DNA of 64,000 nucleotides from Roseovarius nanhaiticus (GCF_900156535.1 NZ_FTNV01000005.1:1-64000), one strand, 5' to 3'; positions 27,401-36,132 are shown, counted from the first letter of the stretch. Notes: generated by a model not told the origin, from the sequence alone. Numbers and translations are program-made.

Positions 27401-29772
27401 TCAAAAACGCTCACCGCATTGGGGAATGGGTGGTCAATTACGACGAGCTTGTGGACCGTCGGCTCCTTTCGAACAACGGTGTTCAGGTCATACGACACAT
27501 CCATGATCGCGGGGTCGACCGAAACATTACAGTATCGACGACGGCCAAGCCGCGCCTACTGCAAACCCTTATCAAGCAGCGCTTGGACCATATCGACCCA
27601 ACCATCGTTGCAACTCATGGGATTGCCGCAGTTGACCGGCTAACCGAACAAGCCAACCAGCTCTCCGGCCATGTCGTGATGCGCGCCGCGCGGTACGGGC
27701 GCTACGCAAATGAGTTGCTGGGTGTCGTCCTCTCTATGGAAGAACTGAAACGCGGCCTCGGCGACCCTACTCTTCCAACAGGATGGTATTGCCTTGACGA
27801 TTTCGCTTCCTGGTTTGGACAAAAGGAAGAGCAAATTGCCGACATCATGGCGATTGCGCCACGCATCGAGGACGGAAAGCCCGTTCTAAAGATCGCGATG
27901 TCCGAGGCGAAGTTCGTTACAGCACGCGGATACCGGTCACAGGCAAAGAAATCTGCAAAACAGCTCGAAGAAACCGTTTTGCGCTTGGGCCGGGCACTCG
28001 ATCCCCAGGGTGCACGGATTGACCGTGAACTCTGGCTACATCGCATCGGTGATTTCATGATCGAAGGCATGCAGCCCTTTGATCCGGAAATACTCGGCGG
28101 ATGGGATCTGCATAAGTGGTCAGAGGAAGTTCGCCTCGACCACGTGCCAATTGCGCTATCCGGTTTCTCGCACGTCTTTGTTCACGATGATGATGAATAT
28201 GTTGATGCAGGCGGCTCTACTCAGTTAAAGGGCGCTTCTCACTGTATTCAGCAAGTGTTTGACAAACCGCGCGTCGCTTCTCGGCTGCGTGCCTTTGCCG
28301 TTGATCAACTTCCTCAAACTGAGGTTGGCGATATTGATCCCAGGGACCCTTGGGAAACGGCATTAATTTCACGCGCCGTGAATGGTGCAGTGCCTGATGA
28401 AGGCTCGACACCTCCGAACGAAAAAATGGATACGGAGACGTCCAATCAAGAAGAGGTAAGTTCGTCGTCCACGGAGACTGGCAGCGCCGATCCTGTTCAG
28501 GTCGAAACAACTGCTGATGAAAATTCAAACACGACAGAACTGACGGGCGCCGAAAAGAAAGACGAGGGCTCTGCGGCGCCCGAGATCACCAATATGCCAT
28601 CCGCTGAGTTGGCATCCTGGCTCAACAGTTCCGGGACAAACGACGACGATGATGATGCGCAACGTTGGCTTGAAGAAACAGTCATCAATCTGCAGCGGGC
28701 GCTTCGCGGATACGATATGACTGCAGAGCTGATCGGATCACGCTTGACGCCCAACGCTGCACTCATTCGCCTTCGGGGCTCAGATGACCTCACGCTTCCC
28801 AAGGTCGAAAAGAGACGGCAGGAACTCCTGACCTCTCACGCCATAGATGTCATTAATCTCCTGGCGGCACCGATGGAAGTTATTGTCATGGTGCGGCGCC
28901 CGAAGCGTGCCATCCTTAGGTTGAGAGACCTTTGGAGACTTCGTGAACTGCCGGAAACCGCCCCTGAAACAAACACGAGCTTGCTTATTGGCGCCAAGGA
29001 GGCTGACGGAGAGCTGCTATACCTCAATGTTGGAGAGGGATTTGCTGGCCAGCAACCTCATGGTCCGCACACGCTGATTGCAGGTGAGACCGGAAGCGGG
29101 AAAGGCGTTCTGGTACAGTCTTTGCTACTCGATATCTGCGCAACAAACAGCCCTAAGAGCGCACGGATCAGAATGATCGATCCGAAGGCGGGGATTGATT
29201 TCCCGTGGCTTCGTCGAATGCCGCACCTCGATGGTGATCTCATTACCTCAAGAGAGGAGGCCATTGAGACACTTGAGGAGCTTGTTGAAGAGATGGAACG
29301 ACGTAACCGTCTTCTCGCAGACGCGGGTGTGACCAAACTTGCAAATTATAATAAGAAAGTGCCGCCTAGCGAACGCCTGCCAAGGATATGGGTCTTTCAC
29401 GACGAACTTGCGGATTGGATGCTGATCGATGACTACCGTGATGCTGTCGAGCTCAACGCGAGCCGCCTTGGTGTGAAAGCCCGCGCCGCAGGGATCAATC
29501 TGGTCCTCATAACGCAGCGACCAGACAAGGATGCCCTCCCGATGCAGCTCCGCGCCAACTTGACCAACCGGCTTGTTCTAAAGGTTGCGGACAAACGAAA
29601 CTCTGTTCTAGTGCTCGACGAACCAGGGGCGGAAAGACTCTTGGGGCGTGGCCATCTCGCAGCCAAGTTATCTGGCGAAGGCGAGATCATATTGGCCCAA
29701 GTTCCCTTCGCAGATGAAGACGAGATGGCGGAGCTAGCAGATTTGATACGCAGTGCCTGGTCGCGAGAATAA
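24430..29772 (+). CDS. sspH: SspH, giant DptH-like protein with FtsK/HerA-type ATPase domain
   Basis: 1780 residues, the largest protein in the window. The C-terminal ~230 residues form an FtsK-like translocase: Walker A TLIAGETGSGKGVLVQSLLL (near residue 1555), a DPKAGIDF motif, Walker B PRIWVFHDELADWML, and the sensor GINLVLITQRPDKDALP. A Ser/Glu/Thr-rich linker (about residues 1330-1390) separates it from a ~1300-residue N-terminal region without recognised domains. It resembles DptH of Dnd-linked restriction. Here it should be the DNA-engaging effector with SspF and SspG. Confidence 0.85.
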   Translation: MTRTELIAAVATASLKEQLSGEPEGTQRICMLGLDAEVVRAVAQAVIADGEISNEVMVRVGTVFDPNGDLPTETRSDESITHWRHCRLPDDKRAVLFAASQDELQRNDKSVEKVTRIETDKLRLRYADWMHCAGLTDRFLDQKKREHLAAALQAANETHAARTIETFSAFVLAISDNVISKGMPLQKAVDNALPALRLPRSAGDFDRIPEAKRARSAEWAKIFRRLHQNVRPLLVRENERGDPIDEQLAENLTAVGGRLEQPSIDIIQRFLDDDLSADVWRQSQEDVVELDWRSVSEVFLGPRRPDRLPLGEKTVKFFDDEFDDLLEDDERTLLLAPFPKDPTDDLAALFDHYQEHIARDKALYAAWEKFVFNNPKPYSDFFVGLIETLQRLRDRTNDIELKSKKLTVRIPRSREKSFWRGKNAAVARYFAFRFRGIEHLFGSDVTFDFGKMQDFYFPNVDADLARSTSGAKDARSLKFEVELDPDGAKAKLLFIWEMSPAALACSMADDLVRIANAQGDRALLPTADIARQSTSAKGRIQRIDLMEVSTIRDALNGSNGTMVAPNRASGDRSEAFLGELDKLSGLISPKGSAAIRDAFEAFREGYAEAIRAWVGTDGEGIAADSLITQANKYGDLLEALMVHANNDLARETLWKELLRVGVANVGDGASAAIVLPWHPLRLAEIHIKAHQTAELVKSVLAAEEKDIFRADLLFGQRTLELQSDYYPEVCIGFAEDQAILLSVAESSFDYSLAEQPRRGGNGNVEDALDVEPGVAAKAFSAVGEQFLNLLPHERTNFSVVLYNAESKALPSALAAELSSKVEQENELQCDLLLTHSQPMRMRKVYEQQNVAVSDDTGSVMASEAARNFLSRLRVGFLDESAVTDDEDTRAADLVALQDVIARNAELRWKRAPGTQRPDLISHVPHRWSRRRPVGAADTATSVYLTAPVQPQVGQRYLNAIQLFLEGDNARAEDVIPAREVNFKDTHIADVFKNAHRIGEWVVNYDELVDRRLLSNNGVQVIRHIHDRGVDRNITVSTTAKPRLLQTLIKQRLDHIDPTIVATHGIAAVDRLTEQANQLSGHVVMRAARYGRYANELLGVVLSMEELKRGLGDPTLPTGWYCLDDFASWFGQKEEQIADIMAIAPRIEDGKPVLKIAMSEAKFVTARGYRSQAKKSAKQLEETVLRLGRALDPQGARIDRELWLHRIGDFMIEGMQPFDPEILGGWDLHKWSEEVRLDHVPIALSGFSHVFVHDDDEYVDAGGSTQLKGASHCIQQVFDKPRVASRLRAFAVDQLPQTEVGDIDPRDPWETALISRAVNGAVPDEGSTPPNEKMDTETSNQEEVSSSSTETGSADPVQVETTADENSNTTELTGAEKKDEGSAAPEITNMPSAELASWLNSSGTNDDDDDAQRWLEETVINLQRALRGYDMTAELIGSRLTPNAALIRLRGSDDLTLPKVEKRRQELLTSHAIDVINLLAAPMEVIVMVRRPKRAILRLRDLWRLRELPETAPETNTSLLIGAKEADGELLYLNVGEGFAGQQPHGPHTLIAGETGSGKGVLVQSLLLDICATNSPKSARIRMIDPKAGIDFPWLRRMPHLDGDLITSREEAIETLEELVEEMERRNRLLADAGVTKLANYNKKVPPSERLPRIWVFHDELADWMLIDDYRDAVELNASRLGVKARAAGINLVLITQRPDKDALPMQLRANLTNRLVLKVADKRNSVLVLDEPGAERLLGRGHLAAKLSGEGEIILAQVPFADEDEMAELADLIRSAWSRE

Positions 29773-29803
29773 CACGATTGCCACAATCGAAAGGCATCAG
29801 TCC

Positions 29804-30847
29804 ATGGACCTAAAGAGTGAAGCATACCAGCAGAACTATCAGCAGTTCCGCTCGCTAAACCAGATCATGTGGCAGATTCCAGTTCTGGCAATGACACTTA
29901 CAGGCGGCTTATGGTTTGGGGTTTCGCGCATACCAGAGAACACATGGCTTGTTACTGCTTTGCTGCTCACAGCGGTCGTAGGAAATGGAGCGCTTTTTGC
30001 GGTCCTGTTTCGCTTCCGGCACGTAATGGACTGCTATCTTGCCTGGTTGCGGCAAGCCGCGCCGGACGGATTCGTAGACGCGAGCGCAAACTCAACCACC
30101 GACAATCGGCTAGAAAGATTCTGCAATCGCGACAAAACTGTTCGCAATTTGTTCTCCTTTATGCTTTGTTGGTCCGCGTTGTGCAGCCTCGCGCTCTTAG
30201 GTGCCTTCTGGTACGAACAAACATTCCAACAGGATCCCATGACGAAGAACCTAGACGCTATAGAATTCTACGATCAGCATGCAGCAGCTCTGGCCGACAG
30301 TTACGAGGCCGTATCCTTTGAAGATGCCTATCCTTTTCTGATTTCAACGCTTCCAACGAAGAGCTTGAGGATCATCGACATAGGTTCTGGCAGCGGTCGC
30401 GATGCGGCTTGGTTTGCATCCAAAGGTCATTCCGTCATCGCGGTGGAGCCTTCATCATCTATGCGAGCACTTGCTAAAGCCATTCATGAAAACGGTGGCA
30501 TCGAATGGATTGATGGGCAGCTTCCTGAGTTAAGTCACCCACTTCTGTCAGGAGCCAAGTTTGATATTGCTCTGATGAGTGCTGTGTGGATGCACATTCC
30601 CCCGGAAGAAAGAGCACCTTGTTTGGCGCGACTCTATGAATTGCTTTCCGATGAAGGCGCTGCATTCGTCACATTGCGAATTGGCCCGTCTGACAAAGGC
30701 AGAAGCATGTATTCTGTTGATGCAACAGAGTTCGAGCAATCCGCTCAAAAGGCTGGTTTCTCTGTTAATTCCGAAGGCGAATTTGCAGATATTCTTGGGC
30801 GGCCAAATGTGCGATGGCTAGCATACAGGCTGTCCAAGGGGCCTTAG
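29804..30847 (+). CDS. Membrane-anchored class I SAM-dependent methyltransferase
   Basis: 347 residues. The N-terminal part has three membrane helices (about 23-42, 48-69 and 116-137), starting YQQFRSLNQIMWQIPVLAM. It is joined to a cytoplasmic Rossmann methyltransferase with motif I IDIGSGSGRD (191-200), motif II VIAVEPS (211-217) and a later ALMSAVWMHI. I chose the ATG at 29804, after AAAGG, over a GTG at 29753 inside sspH. It is co-oriented 31 bases after sspH and ends the island. It lacks the NPPY or PC motifs of DNA methyltransferases, so the substrate is more likely a small molecule, lipid or protein. It is not part of the described Ssp sets. Confidence 0.8.
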   Translation: MDLKSEAYQQNYQQFRSLNQIMWQIPVLAMTLTGGLWFGVSRIPENTWLVTALLLTAVVGNGALFAVLFRFRHVMDCYLAWLRQAAPDGFVDASANSTTDNRLERFCNRDKTVRNLFSFMLCWSALCSLALLGAFWYEQTFQQDPMTKNLDAIEFYDQHAAALADSYEAVSFEDAYPFLISTLPTKSLRIIDIGSGSGRDAAWFASKGHSVIAVEPSSSMRALAKAIHENGGIEWIDGQLPELSHPLLSGAKFDIALMSAVWMHIPPEERAPCLARLYELLSDEGAAFVTLRIGPSDKGRSMYSVDATEFEQSAQKAGFSVNSEGEFADILGRPNVRWLAYRLSKGP

Positions 30848-30869
30848 AACCGCAACCGTAAAATACGTA

Positions 30870-30893
30870 CGTCAAATCTGACGCTAATTGCGT
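30870..30893. terminator. Possible bidirectional terminator between island and virD4
   Basis: CGTCA (30870-30874) pairs with TGACG (30879-30883), and the overlapping ACGC (30881-30884) with GCGT (30890-30893). These short stems occupy the 55-bp gap between the convergent methyltransferase and virD4 genes. There is no long T-run, so the call is tentative. Confidence 0.3.
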
Positions 30894-30902
30894 TGGTCAA
30901 GT

Positions 30903-32897
30903 TCAGTTTTCTGAGATACGAGCTTCCAACATACCAAGATTTTTTAAAGCGTTTTCAAACACTTGAACGTCAGCATTCTCTCTTTGGCCATCCATTGAAT
31001 TCTCGTCAAAGAAATCCATCTCCATCTGTCGCTGCTCCTCGGCGACGACGGCTTGAACGACGGGCGCAGTCTTCTTTGGAGCACCGTCGTTTTGCCCTGA
31101 CGGGTAACCGCCAGATACTTGGCTTGCGCTCTCCATATCCACATCGGCTTCACCTCCGCGAGGCACGTCCGACGGCGGAGTCATCGGCATGGCGCGCACA
31201 CTCAGCGGCAGCGTGCCCTGCGCTTCCCCTCCCCCCGGCTTCGGAAACGGCAACTCCCCCGTCTGCGCCGCATGGATCGCCTTGAATAGCCGGTCGTCGA
31301 AATACTGAATCCGCTTGGCCCGGACAGGCATTTGCGCGTCGATCACCATGACGATCTCGTCGAGCGGCAGACGGCGCGCTTCATCTTCAGGCAACAATGA
31401 GCTTTCTTCGGTCCGGGTCGACTGGCTGCGCCCTTCAAAGGGGTTCTTGCCGATGGACTGGGATCGCGTGATGACGGTTTTCGTGGTCTTGCCGACAGCC
31501 TTGCTGAGCTCTTCGACGGTTTTTTCATCCGAGGGCGTGAGATAGAGTTTCACGCCCGCGTTGCCCTGCAGGGCGCGGCGGGTGTTCTCGCCGTAGATTT
31601 CATCGAGGGCGGGGATGGTTTGGGTGACCACGGCCAGGTGACCACGATAGGTCCGCAGGGTCTCGATGCTCTCGACCACGATGGGCATCTTGCCCAAGCG
31701 ATTGAACTCGTCGAGCATGATCATCACGGGCCAGGGCTCATCCGGCCCTGGGTCCTTTTCCTGCATGGCGGAGAGGAGATCGGAGAAGAAGAGCCGGATC
31801 AGCGGCGCCAGCGGCTTCACCATCAGCGGCTGGACGACAAGATAGACCGAAAAGGGCTTCTTGCGGATCGTCCGGAAGTCAAAGTCCGACACCGCCGTCG
31901 CCTCATCGATGGCAGGGTTCTGCCATTGGTCGAGCCCCGAGGTCATCAGGAGCGAGACATAGGAGGTCAGCGTGTCGTTGTTGGTCGAGGCCAGCCGCGT
32001 GAAGATCAGCTTGGCCGCCCGGTTGTCGACCTCGTGGCCACGCGCGAAGTATTCCTTCTGCTTGTTCCCTCCCGACGCCGCGATGCGATAGATCTCGCCC
32101 AAGGTGGGGCGCTTGCGTTGGAATGCCAGCAGGCCTGCCGCCACAAAGAGATCGATCCCGCCTTTGAGGAGACCCTGCACCCGGTCGTTGTCACTCTGCA
32201 AGAAGAGCGTCGCGAGGAGCTGCAATTCCATCTGCTGGCGTGCGGGATCTTTCAGCTCATAGATGCGCAGGAGCGGGTTGTAGCGATGCGTGCGCCTGCC
32301 CTCCCAATCGGTGGGGGCAAAGCGATAGACCTTGTCGCCTTGGGCGTCGCGGTGCCGGGCCGTGGCCTCGAAACACTCGCCCTTCACATCGAGCGTCACG
32401 GCGGAGCCTTGCCAGGTCAGCAGGTTCGGAATGACAAAGCCCGTGGTCTTGCCGCGGCCCGTGGGGGCCACGATCAGCGCATGGGGGAAGACCTTGGAGC
32501 AGATGTAGTTGGCGCGGGAGCCCGGCGGCCCCAGCTTGCCGAGGATGAACCCGGTGCCCGGCGCCCCGAAGAAGCCATTGGCCTTCATCTCGCGCGCGGT
32601 CTGCCAATGGGTCTGGCCAAACCGTGTCAGGGCGGACCCTGAGAGGGCGAGGCTCAGCATCAGCCCGGCGGCGGCGAAGCTGCCGATGATCAAGTGAATA
32701 AGTTGCGCGTCCTCCGGGCGGCGATCGAGGATCGCCAGATAGTTCTGCGCGATATAGGCAAAGTCGATCTCGGCGCCGAAGCCGAGATCCTGGTAGGTCA
32801 GCACCGCCGAGGCGATCGTATAGCCCATGGCGGCGATCACCAGCGTCACCAACAAGACACCGGTCGCGATCCGCGCCTTTCCCATGGAGGCGCTCAA
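30903..32897 (-). CDS. virD4: VirD4/TraG coupling protein
   Basis: 664 residues. It has two N-terminal membrane helices (ATGVLLVTLVIAAMGYTIASAV and LIHLIIGSFAAAGLMLSLAL) and a T4SS coupling ATPase: Walker A ALIVAPTGRGKTTGFVIPNL with LTWQGSAVTLDVKGE, and Walker B WPVMIMLDEFNRLGKMP. It recruits the relaxase-DNA complex to the VirB channel. The nominal start is a TTG at 32897 overlapping the relaxase stop; the ATG at 32885 is an alternative. The Gln/Gly/Pro-rich tail is variable. It is separated from its partner virB operon by the 16.6-kb defence island. Confidence 0.93.
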   Translation of the reverse strand: MSASMGKARIATGVLLVTLVIAAMGYTIASAVLTYQDLGFGAEIDFAYIAQNYLAILDRRPEDAQLIHLIIGSFAAAGLMLSLALSGSALTRFGQTHWQTAREMKANGFFGAPGTGFILGKLGPPGSRANYICSKVFPHALIVAPTGRGKTTGFVIPNLLTWQGSAVTLDVKGECFEATARHRDAQGDKVYRFAPTDWEGRRTHRYNPLLRIYELKDPARQQMELQLLATLFLQSDNDRVQGLLKGGIDLFVAAGLLAFQRKRPTLGEIYRIAASGGNKQKEYFARGHEVDNRAAKLIFTRLASTNNDTLTSYVSLLMTSGLDQWQNPAIDEATAVSDFDFRTIRKKPFSVYLVVQPLMVKPLAPLIRLFFSDLLSAMQEKDPGPDEPWPVMIMLDEFNRLGKMPIVVESIETLRTYRGHLAVVTQTIPALDEIYGENTRRALQGNAGVKLYLTPSDEKTVEELSKAVGKTTKTVITRSQSIGKNPFEGRSQSTRTEESSLLPEDEARRLPLDEIVMVIDAQMPVRAKRIQYFDDRLFKAIHAAQTGELPFPKPGGGEAQGTLPLSVRAMPMTPPSDVPRGGEADVDMESASQVSGGYPSGQNDGAPKKTAPVVQAVVAEEQRQMEMDFFDENSMDGQRENADVQVFENALKNLGMLEARISEN

Positions 32898-35233
32898 TGG
32901 ACCTGACCCCGCTCGGTCTCGCCATCCAAGTCTGTCGCGCGGTGTTTTTCGTATTCGGCGTCAGCGAGATCATCGACCACCTGGCGCAAGGCCTCCGTGT
33001 TGGCCGTCGCGGCATCCGATTGCAGATAGACCTTGGCGACATAGAGCCGGTCGAGGCGGTCCTCGAGAACCTGTTCAAGCGCATCGGCATCGCCGGATGT
33101 GAGCCGCTCAAGTTGACGGTCATCCAGCACCCGCGCGATCTCGCCACGGAAGGCGTCCCGCTCCGCCTCGCTCTCGAAGGGCGCGGACAACTCCCCTGCC
33201 CGCTCATGGTCCAAGACACGCGCAATTTCGTCTGCGAGGCGGTCGGTACGGCCAGACTGCGAAGCAGTTTCACCGCGGGCTGCGAGGAATGCGTCGCGCG
33301 TGCCAGACCCGAGCCCGTCGCGCATCTCGGTTTCGCGGCGGACCTGATTGATGACCTCCGTGTCGCGTATCTCGACGACGGCCGCGTAGGTCGCGCCGAG
33401 CCCACGGGCGAGATGGGACGGCATGTCCGGATAGCGCGCTCGTAAGTCATCCGTGACAGCATCTGCAACAGGCGTGCGGAGGTCGCGTCCCTCCATGATC
33501 CGGTCGACCTCGCGGGTGATCTCGCTGGCGCGGGCCGCATCGGTGATGGTCTCCCTGTAGGGTTCAGACCGGTCGATCACATCGCCGGGGCGTGCGAGCA
33601 GGTCCCGGTGTGCTTCGAGATACGTGCGCTGCTCCGTCTCGATCCGGCGCTCCGCCCGTGAGACAACCTCCCAGTCCCGGTCCTCGATCTGCTGCGCAGT
33701 CAGGCCGTCTGCGCGCATCTCCTGACGGATGGTCCCTTCCATCGCCCGGACCGCGCCCTCATGATAATGGAACCGCTCGCTGTCCGGTTCCGCTTCCATG
33801 ACGCCATCCCGGCGCAGCACGTTCTCGCGCTCCAACAGCGTGCCAAGTTCCACATGCACATCATTGAGAATGTCGCGGGCCTGTTCCAGATCGGCGCGGC
33901 GCTCGAGGTTCAGATCCCGCGCCTCAGCCACTTTGGAGAGATCATTGGCGATCCATTGATGCTCGAGCGCTGCATTTGAGGCGCCCGTCTCGATCCGGGC
34001 CACCACTTCCGATGTGCTGATGCCCGTGCCCCGTAGTGCTACGTCAATGCGCGATCTCAAGTCGGACTCGGCCAGTCGCTCGCGCTGGCTGGCGTCGATA
34101 TTGGCTTCGGAATAGATCCCGCCCTCCGAGGGGGTCTCTGACAGCGTGGATGATCGCAGCCCCAAGGGCTGCATGTGCTGGACCTGCGTCTGGATCTCGA
34201 TGAGGCGCTTTTCCAGCACGGGACGTTCCGCGTCAGACTTCTCGGCGATCATGCCCTGCACCCGCGTGAGCTTCTCGGCATAGAGGCTTCTCAGATCCTC
34301 AAAGCTTTGATCCTCGGCCATATACACATCTCCTGTTCGGTCCACCTGCCCGCCATGCGCCAGCACCTCGCCCGCGCGGAAGAGTGCCGCGGCGATGTCT
34401 TCCCGGGCCTCCCGGGAGGCCTCTGCGGCAAGCGAATGGTAGACGCTTCTGGTGTTGGCGATCTCCGCCAGCGTCCGGGTCAGGTCCTGCCCCACGCGTT
34501 CGCGCTCGCGGGGCGCGCGACCCTCTTCTTTCGCGGCGTAGACCTCGCTGGTCCGGGCTGGGTAATGTACAGCCCCGCGATCCACCCGGCGCGTGGCCTC
34601 CAGGCGCACGCCATACTTCTCGGCCTCCTCGACCATGGCGAGGCGGAAGTCGTCATAGTTGAAGCGATGATTGCGCCCCAGAAAGAAGAACTCGCCTTCT
34701 TGCGAGCGGCGGTTCAGCACCAGATGCGCATGGGGGTGATCGCGGTCCTCATGCACCGCGATGATGTAGTCGAAATGCCCCTTATCAGTCTGGAAGAACC
34801 GCTCGGCCACATCCGTCGCAATGTCGCGCACATCCTCCCCGCGCGTGCCGATGGGGAAGGACATGAGCATGTGGGTGGTCTGCCCGAGCTTGGGCTTGAA
34901 GCCCGCATCCCACCGCTTGGCAAAGCGCTCGGTCAGATCCTTGACGTCACCCGCCTCGAGCTTCGCCTTGCCATCCAGGAACCCGCTACTGTCCACGATA
35001 TAGGTAGACTTGGTGGTGAGGTAATCGAGCTGGTTTGCGAGCTGCGATTTGGTATGCGTGCCTCCGCCCCGGATCGCCTTGAAGACCGCTGGCCGGTGGC
35101 CTGCTGCCGCGCGCGCAAGCTGGGTCTGCTTGGCCACGTGCAGCCCCTGCATTGAGCCCCGGACGCGGCTCCAGCCATCCCGAAAGACCTCGCCCGTGAC
35201 GGCATGGACGGCATCATTCAGCTGCATGCGCAA
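32894..35233 (-). CDS. virD2: VirD2-type (MOBP) relaxase
   Basis: 779 residues. The relaxase domain fills the first ~270: motif I QLANQLDYLTTK with the probable nucleophile Tyr71, motif II in MLMSFPIGT, and motif III IIAVHEDRDHPHAHLVLN with the metal-binding His161/His168/His170. The remaining ~500 residues are charged helical sequence that likely holds the translocation signal. It nicks oriT and pilots the strand through the T4SS. It overlaps virD4 by four bases and the mobC-like gene by 20 bases. Confidence 0.92.
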   Translation of the reverse strand: MRMQLNDAVHAVTGEVFRDGWSRVRGSMQGLHVAKQTQLARAAAGHRPAVFKAIRGGGTHTKSQLANQLDYLTTKSTYIVDSSGFLDGKAKLEAGDVKDLTERFAKRWDAGFKPKLGQTTHMLMSFPIGTRGEDVRDIATDVAERFFQTDKGHFDYIIAVHEDRDHPHAHLVLNRRSQEGEFFFLGRNHRFNYDDFRLAMVEEAEKYGVRLEATRRVDRGAVHYPARTSEVYAAKEEGRAPRERERVGQDLTRTLAEIANTRSVYHSLAAEASREAREDIAAALFRAGEVLAHGGQVDRTGDVYMAEDQSFEDLRSLYAEKLTRVQGMIAEKSDAERPVLEKRLIEIQTQVQHMQPLGLRSSTLSETPSEGGIYSEANIDASQRERLAESDLRSRIDVALRGTGISTSEVVARIETGASNAALEHQWIANDLSKVAEARDLNLERRADLEQARDILNDVHVELGTLLERENVLRRDGVMEAEPDSERFHYHEGAVRAMEGTIRQEMRADGLTAQQIEDRDWEVVSRAERRIETEQRTYLEAHRDLLARPGDVIDRSEPYRETITDAARASEITREVDRIMEGRDLRTPVADAVTDDLRARYPDMPSHLARGLGATYAAVVEIRDTEVINQVRRETEMRDGLGSGTRDAFLAARGETASQSGRTDRLADEIARVLDHERAGELSAPFESEAERDAFRGEIARVLDDRQLERLTSGDADALEQVLEDRLDRLYVAKVYLQSDAATANTEALRQVVDDLADAEYEKHRATDLDGETERGQVH

Positions 35234-35807
35234 ACTCCCTCAGCGCGGCCGTGGCCTGCAGCTGCATTGCGTCTCGACGGCGGCGCAGAAGCAGATCGAT
35301 CTCGTCAGCGGAGTCCAGGATGAACCGCGCCAGCCCGCGCATCTGCGCAAGGCGCAATTCGGTGAACTCGGCACTCGTGCCCCCCACGGCCCCCTGCCCC
35401 CGCCGGTTGGCCTGCGTCATCTGCTTGGCGATCTGCGCGACCCCATTGCCGACCTCGTGCAGCGAGGCGCGGTAGCGCGCCATCTCTGCTGCCATCTGCG
35501 CGTCCGGAACGAACACCCCGCCTGCCGCCTGAATGAGCCGCCGCAACCCCTCGGCACGGCTCTCGATCCCGGCATCGGCCAGCACCTCGTCGAGCGCCGC
35601 CAACTCCGCAGCCGTGACCTTCACACTGACTGCTGAGACCGGGATCGCGGCCTCGGCCTGGCGCTCGGCATCGGCTTTGAGCGTGTACTGGATCGCCCGC
35701 ACCGACACGCCAAACCGTTCCGCCAGCACTGAAGTGGAAACGCCTTCCGCAGCTTCGCGAACGATCTCCATGCGCTCCGCATCGATGAGGCGTTTTGAGC
35801 GAGACAT
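35214..35807 (-). CDS. MobC-like relaxosome accessory protein
   Basis: 197 residues. An N-terminal HTH-like segment (AERMEIVREAAEGVSTSVLAERF then VSVRAIQYTLKAD) is followed by a ribbon-helix-helix style part (VSVKVTAAELAALDEVLADAG) and a helical C-terminus, as in plasmid mobilisation MobC proteins. It probably binds oriT to help the relaxase and may repress its own promoter. Operator-like site 3 and the oriT candidate lie within 75 bp upstream, and the gene overlaps the relaxase gene. Confidence 0.75.
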   Translation of the reverse strand: MSRSKRLIDAERMEIVREAAEGVSTSVLAERFGVSVRAIQYTLKADAERQAEAAIPVSAVSVKVTAAELAALDEVLADAGIESRAEGLRRLIQAAGGVFVPDAQMAAEMARYRASLHEVGNGVAQIAKQMTQANRRGQGAVGGTSAEFTELRLAQMRGLARFILDSADEIDLLLRRRRDAMQLQATAALREFAHAAE

Positions 35808-36030
35808 GCGAAGAAAGACCCCCTATTTCCTGCCACCTTCCACCAAGGCTGGCCCTACCTTACGATAATATATCACGCTGTCAATTATATACTTACGTTG
35901 CATTCACTCTCTGGCAGCCTTGGTGTCCGCTTCACGCCGCGGCCCGCAGGGACGCGGCTCTGCCGCCCTCACCACCGGGCGACCCACCTGTCCTAGGGGT
36001 CCCGTCCACCAGCCCCGCCCGAGGGTCTGG
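35808..36030. other. Probable origin of transfer (oriT) with nic-like sequence
   Basis: The intergenic DNA directly upstream of the mobC-relaxase-virD4 genes is the usual oriT position. The plus strand carries TATTTCCTGCC at 35824-35834, close to the YATCCTG/C nic core of the P-type/VirD2 family, placing a possible nick between 35832 and 35833. The following ~40 bp are AT-rich (35855-35905), as at many oriTs. The location is well supported; the exact nic is a guess. Confidence 0.45.
35861..35880. promoter_or_regulatory. AT-rich palindromic operator-like site 3
   Basis: TACGATAATATATCACGCTG matches the first 13 positions of TACGATAATATATTATCGTA exactly, and 15 of 20 overall. It lies 54 bp upstream of the mobC-like start and probably overlaps the promoter for the mobilisation genes. 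Confidence 0.5.
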
Positions 36031-36132
36031 CCGAACACGCATGTGTTCGGACGGAACCGCGGGCGGGCGCAAACCCCACCGACAGGGCGGACAGGCAGGG
36101 TCAAGGAGGGCCAGATTTGGGTCCCCAAATCT
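36031..36132. repeat. Two strong palindromes in a gene-free region
   Basis: CCGAACAC-GCAT-GTGTTCGG (36031-36050) has perfect 8-bp arms, and AGATTTGGG-TC-CCCAAATCT (36113-36132) has perfect 9-bp arms. They sit in a GC-rich stretch (35.9-36.3 kb) that has no convincing gene between oriT and the small gene at 36371. They may be protein sites of the oriT or partition region, or hairpins active in single-stranded DNA. Confidence 0.5.
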
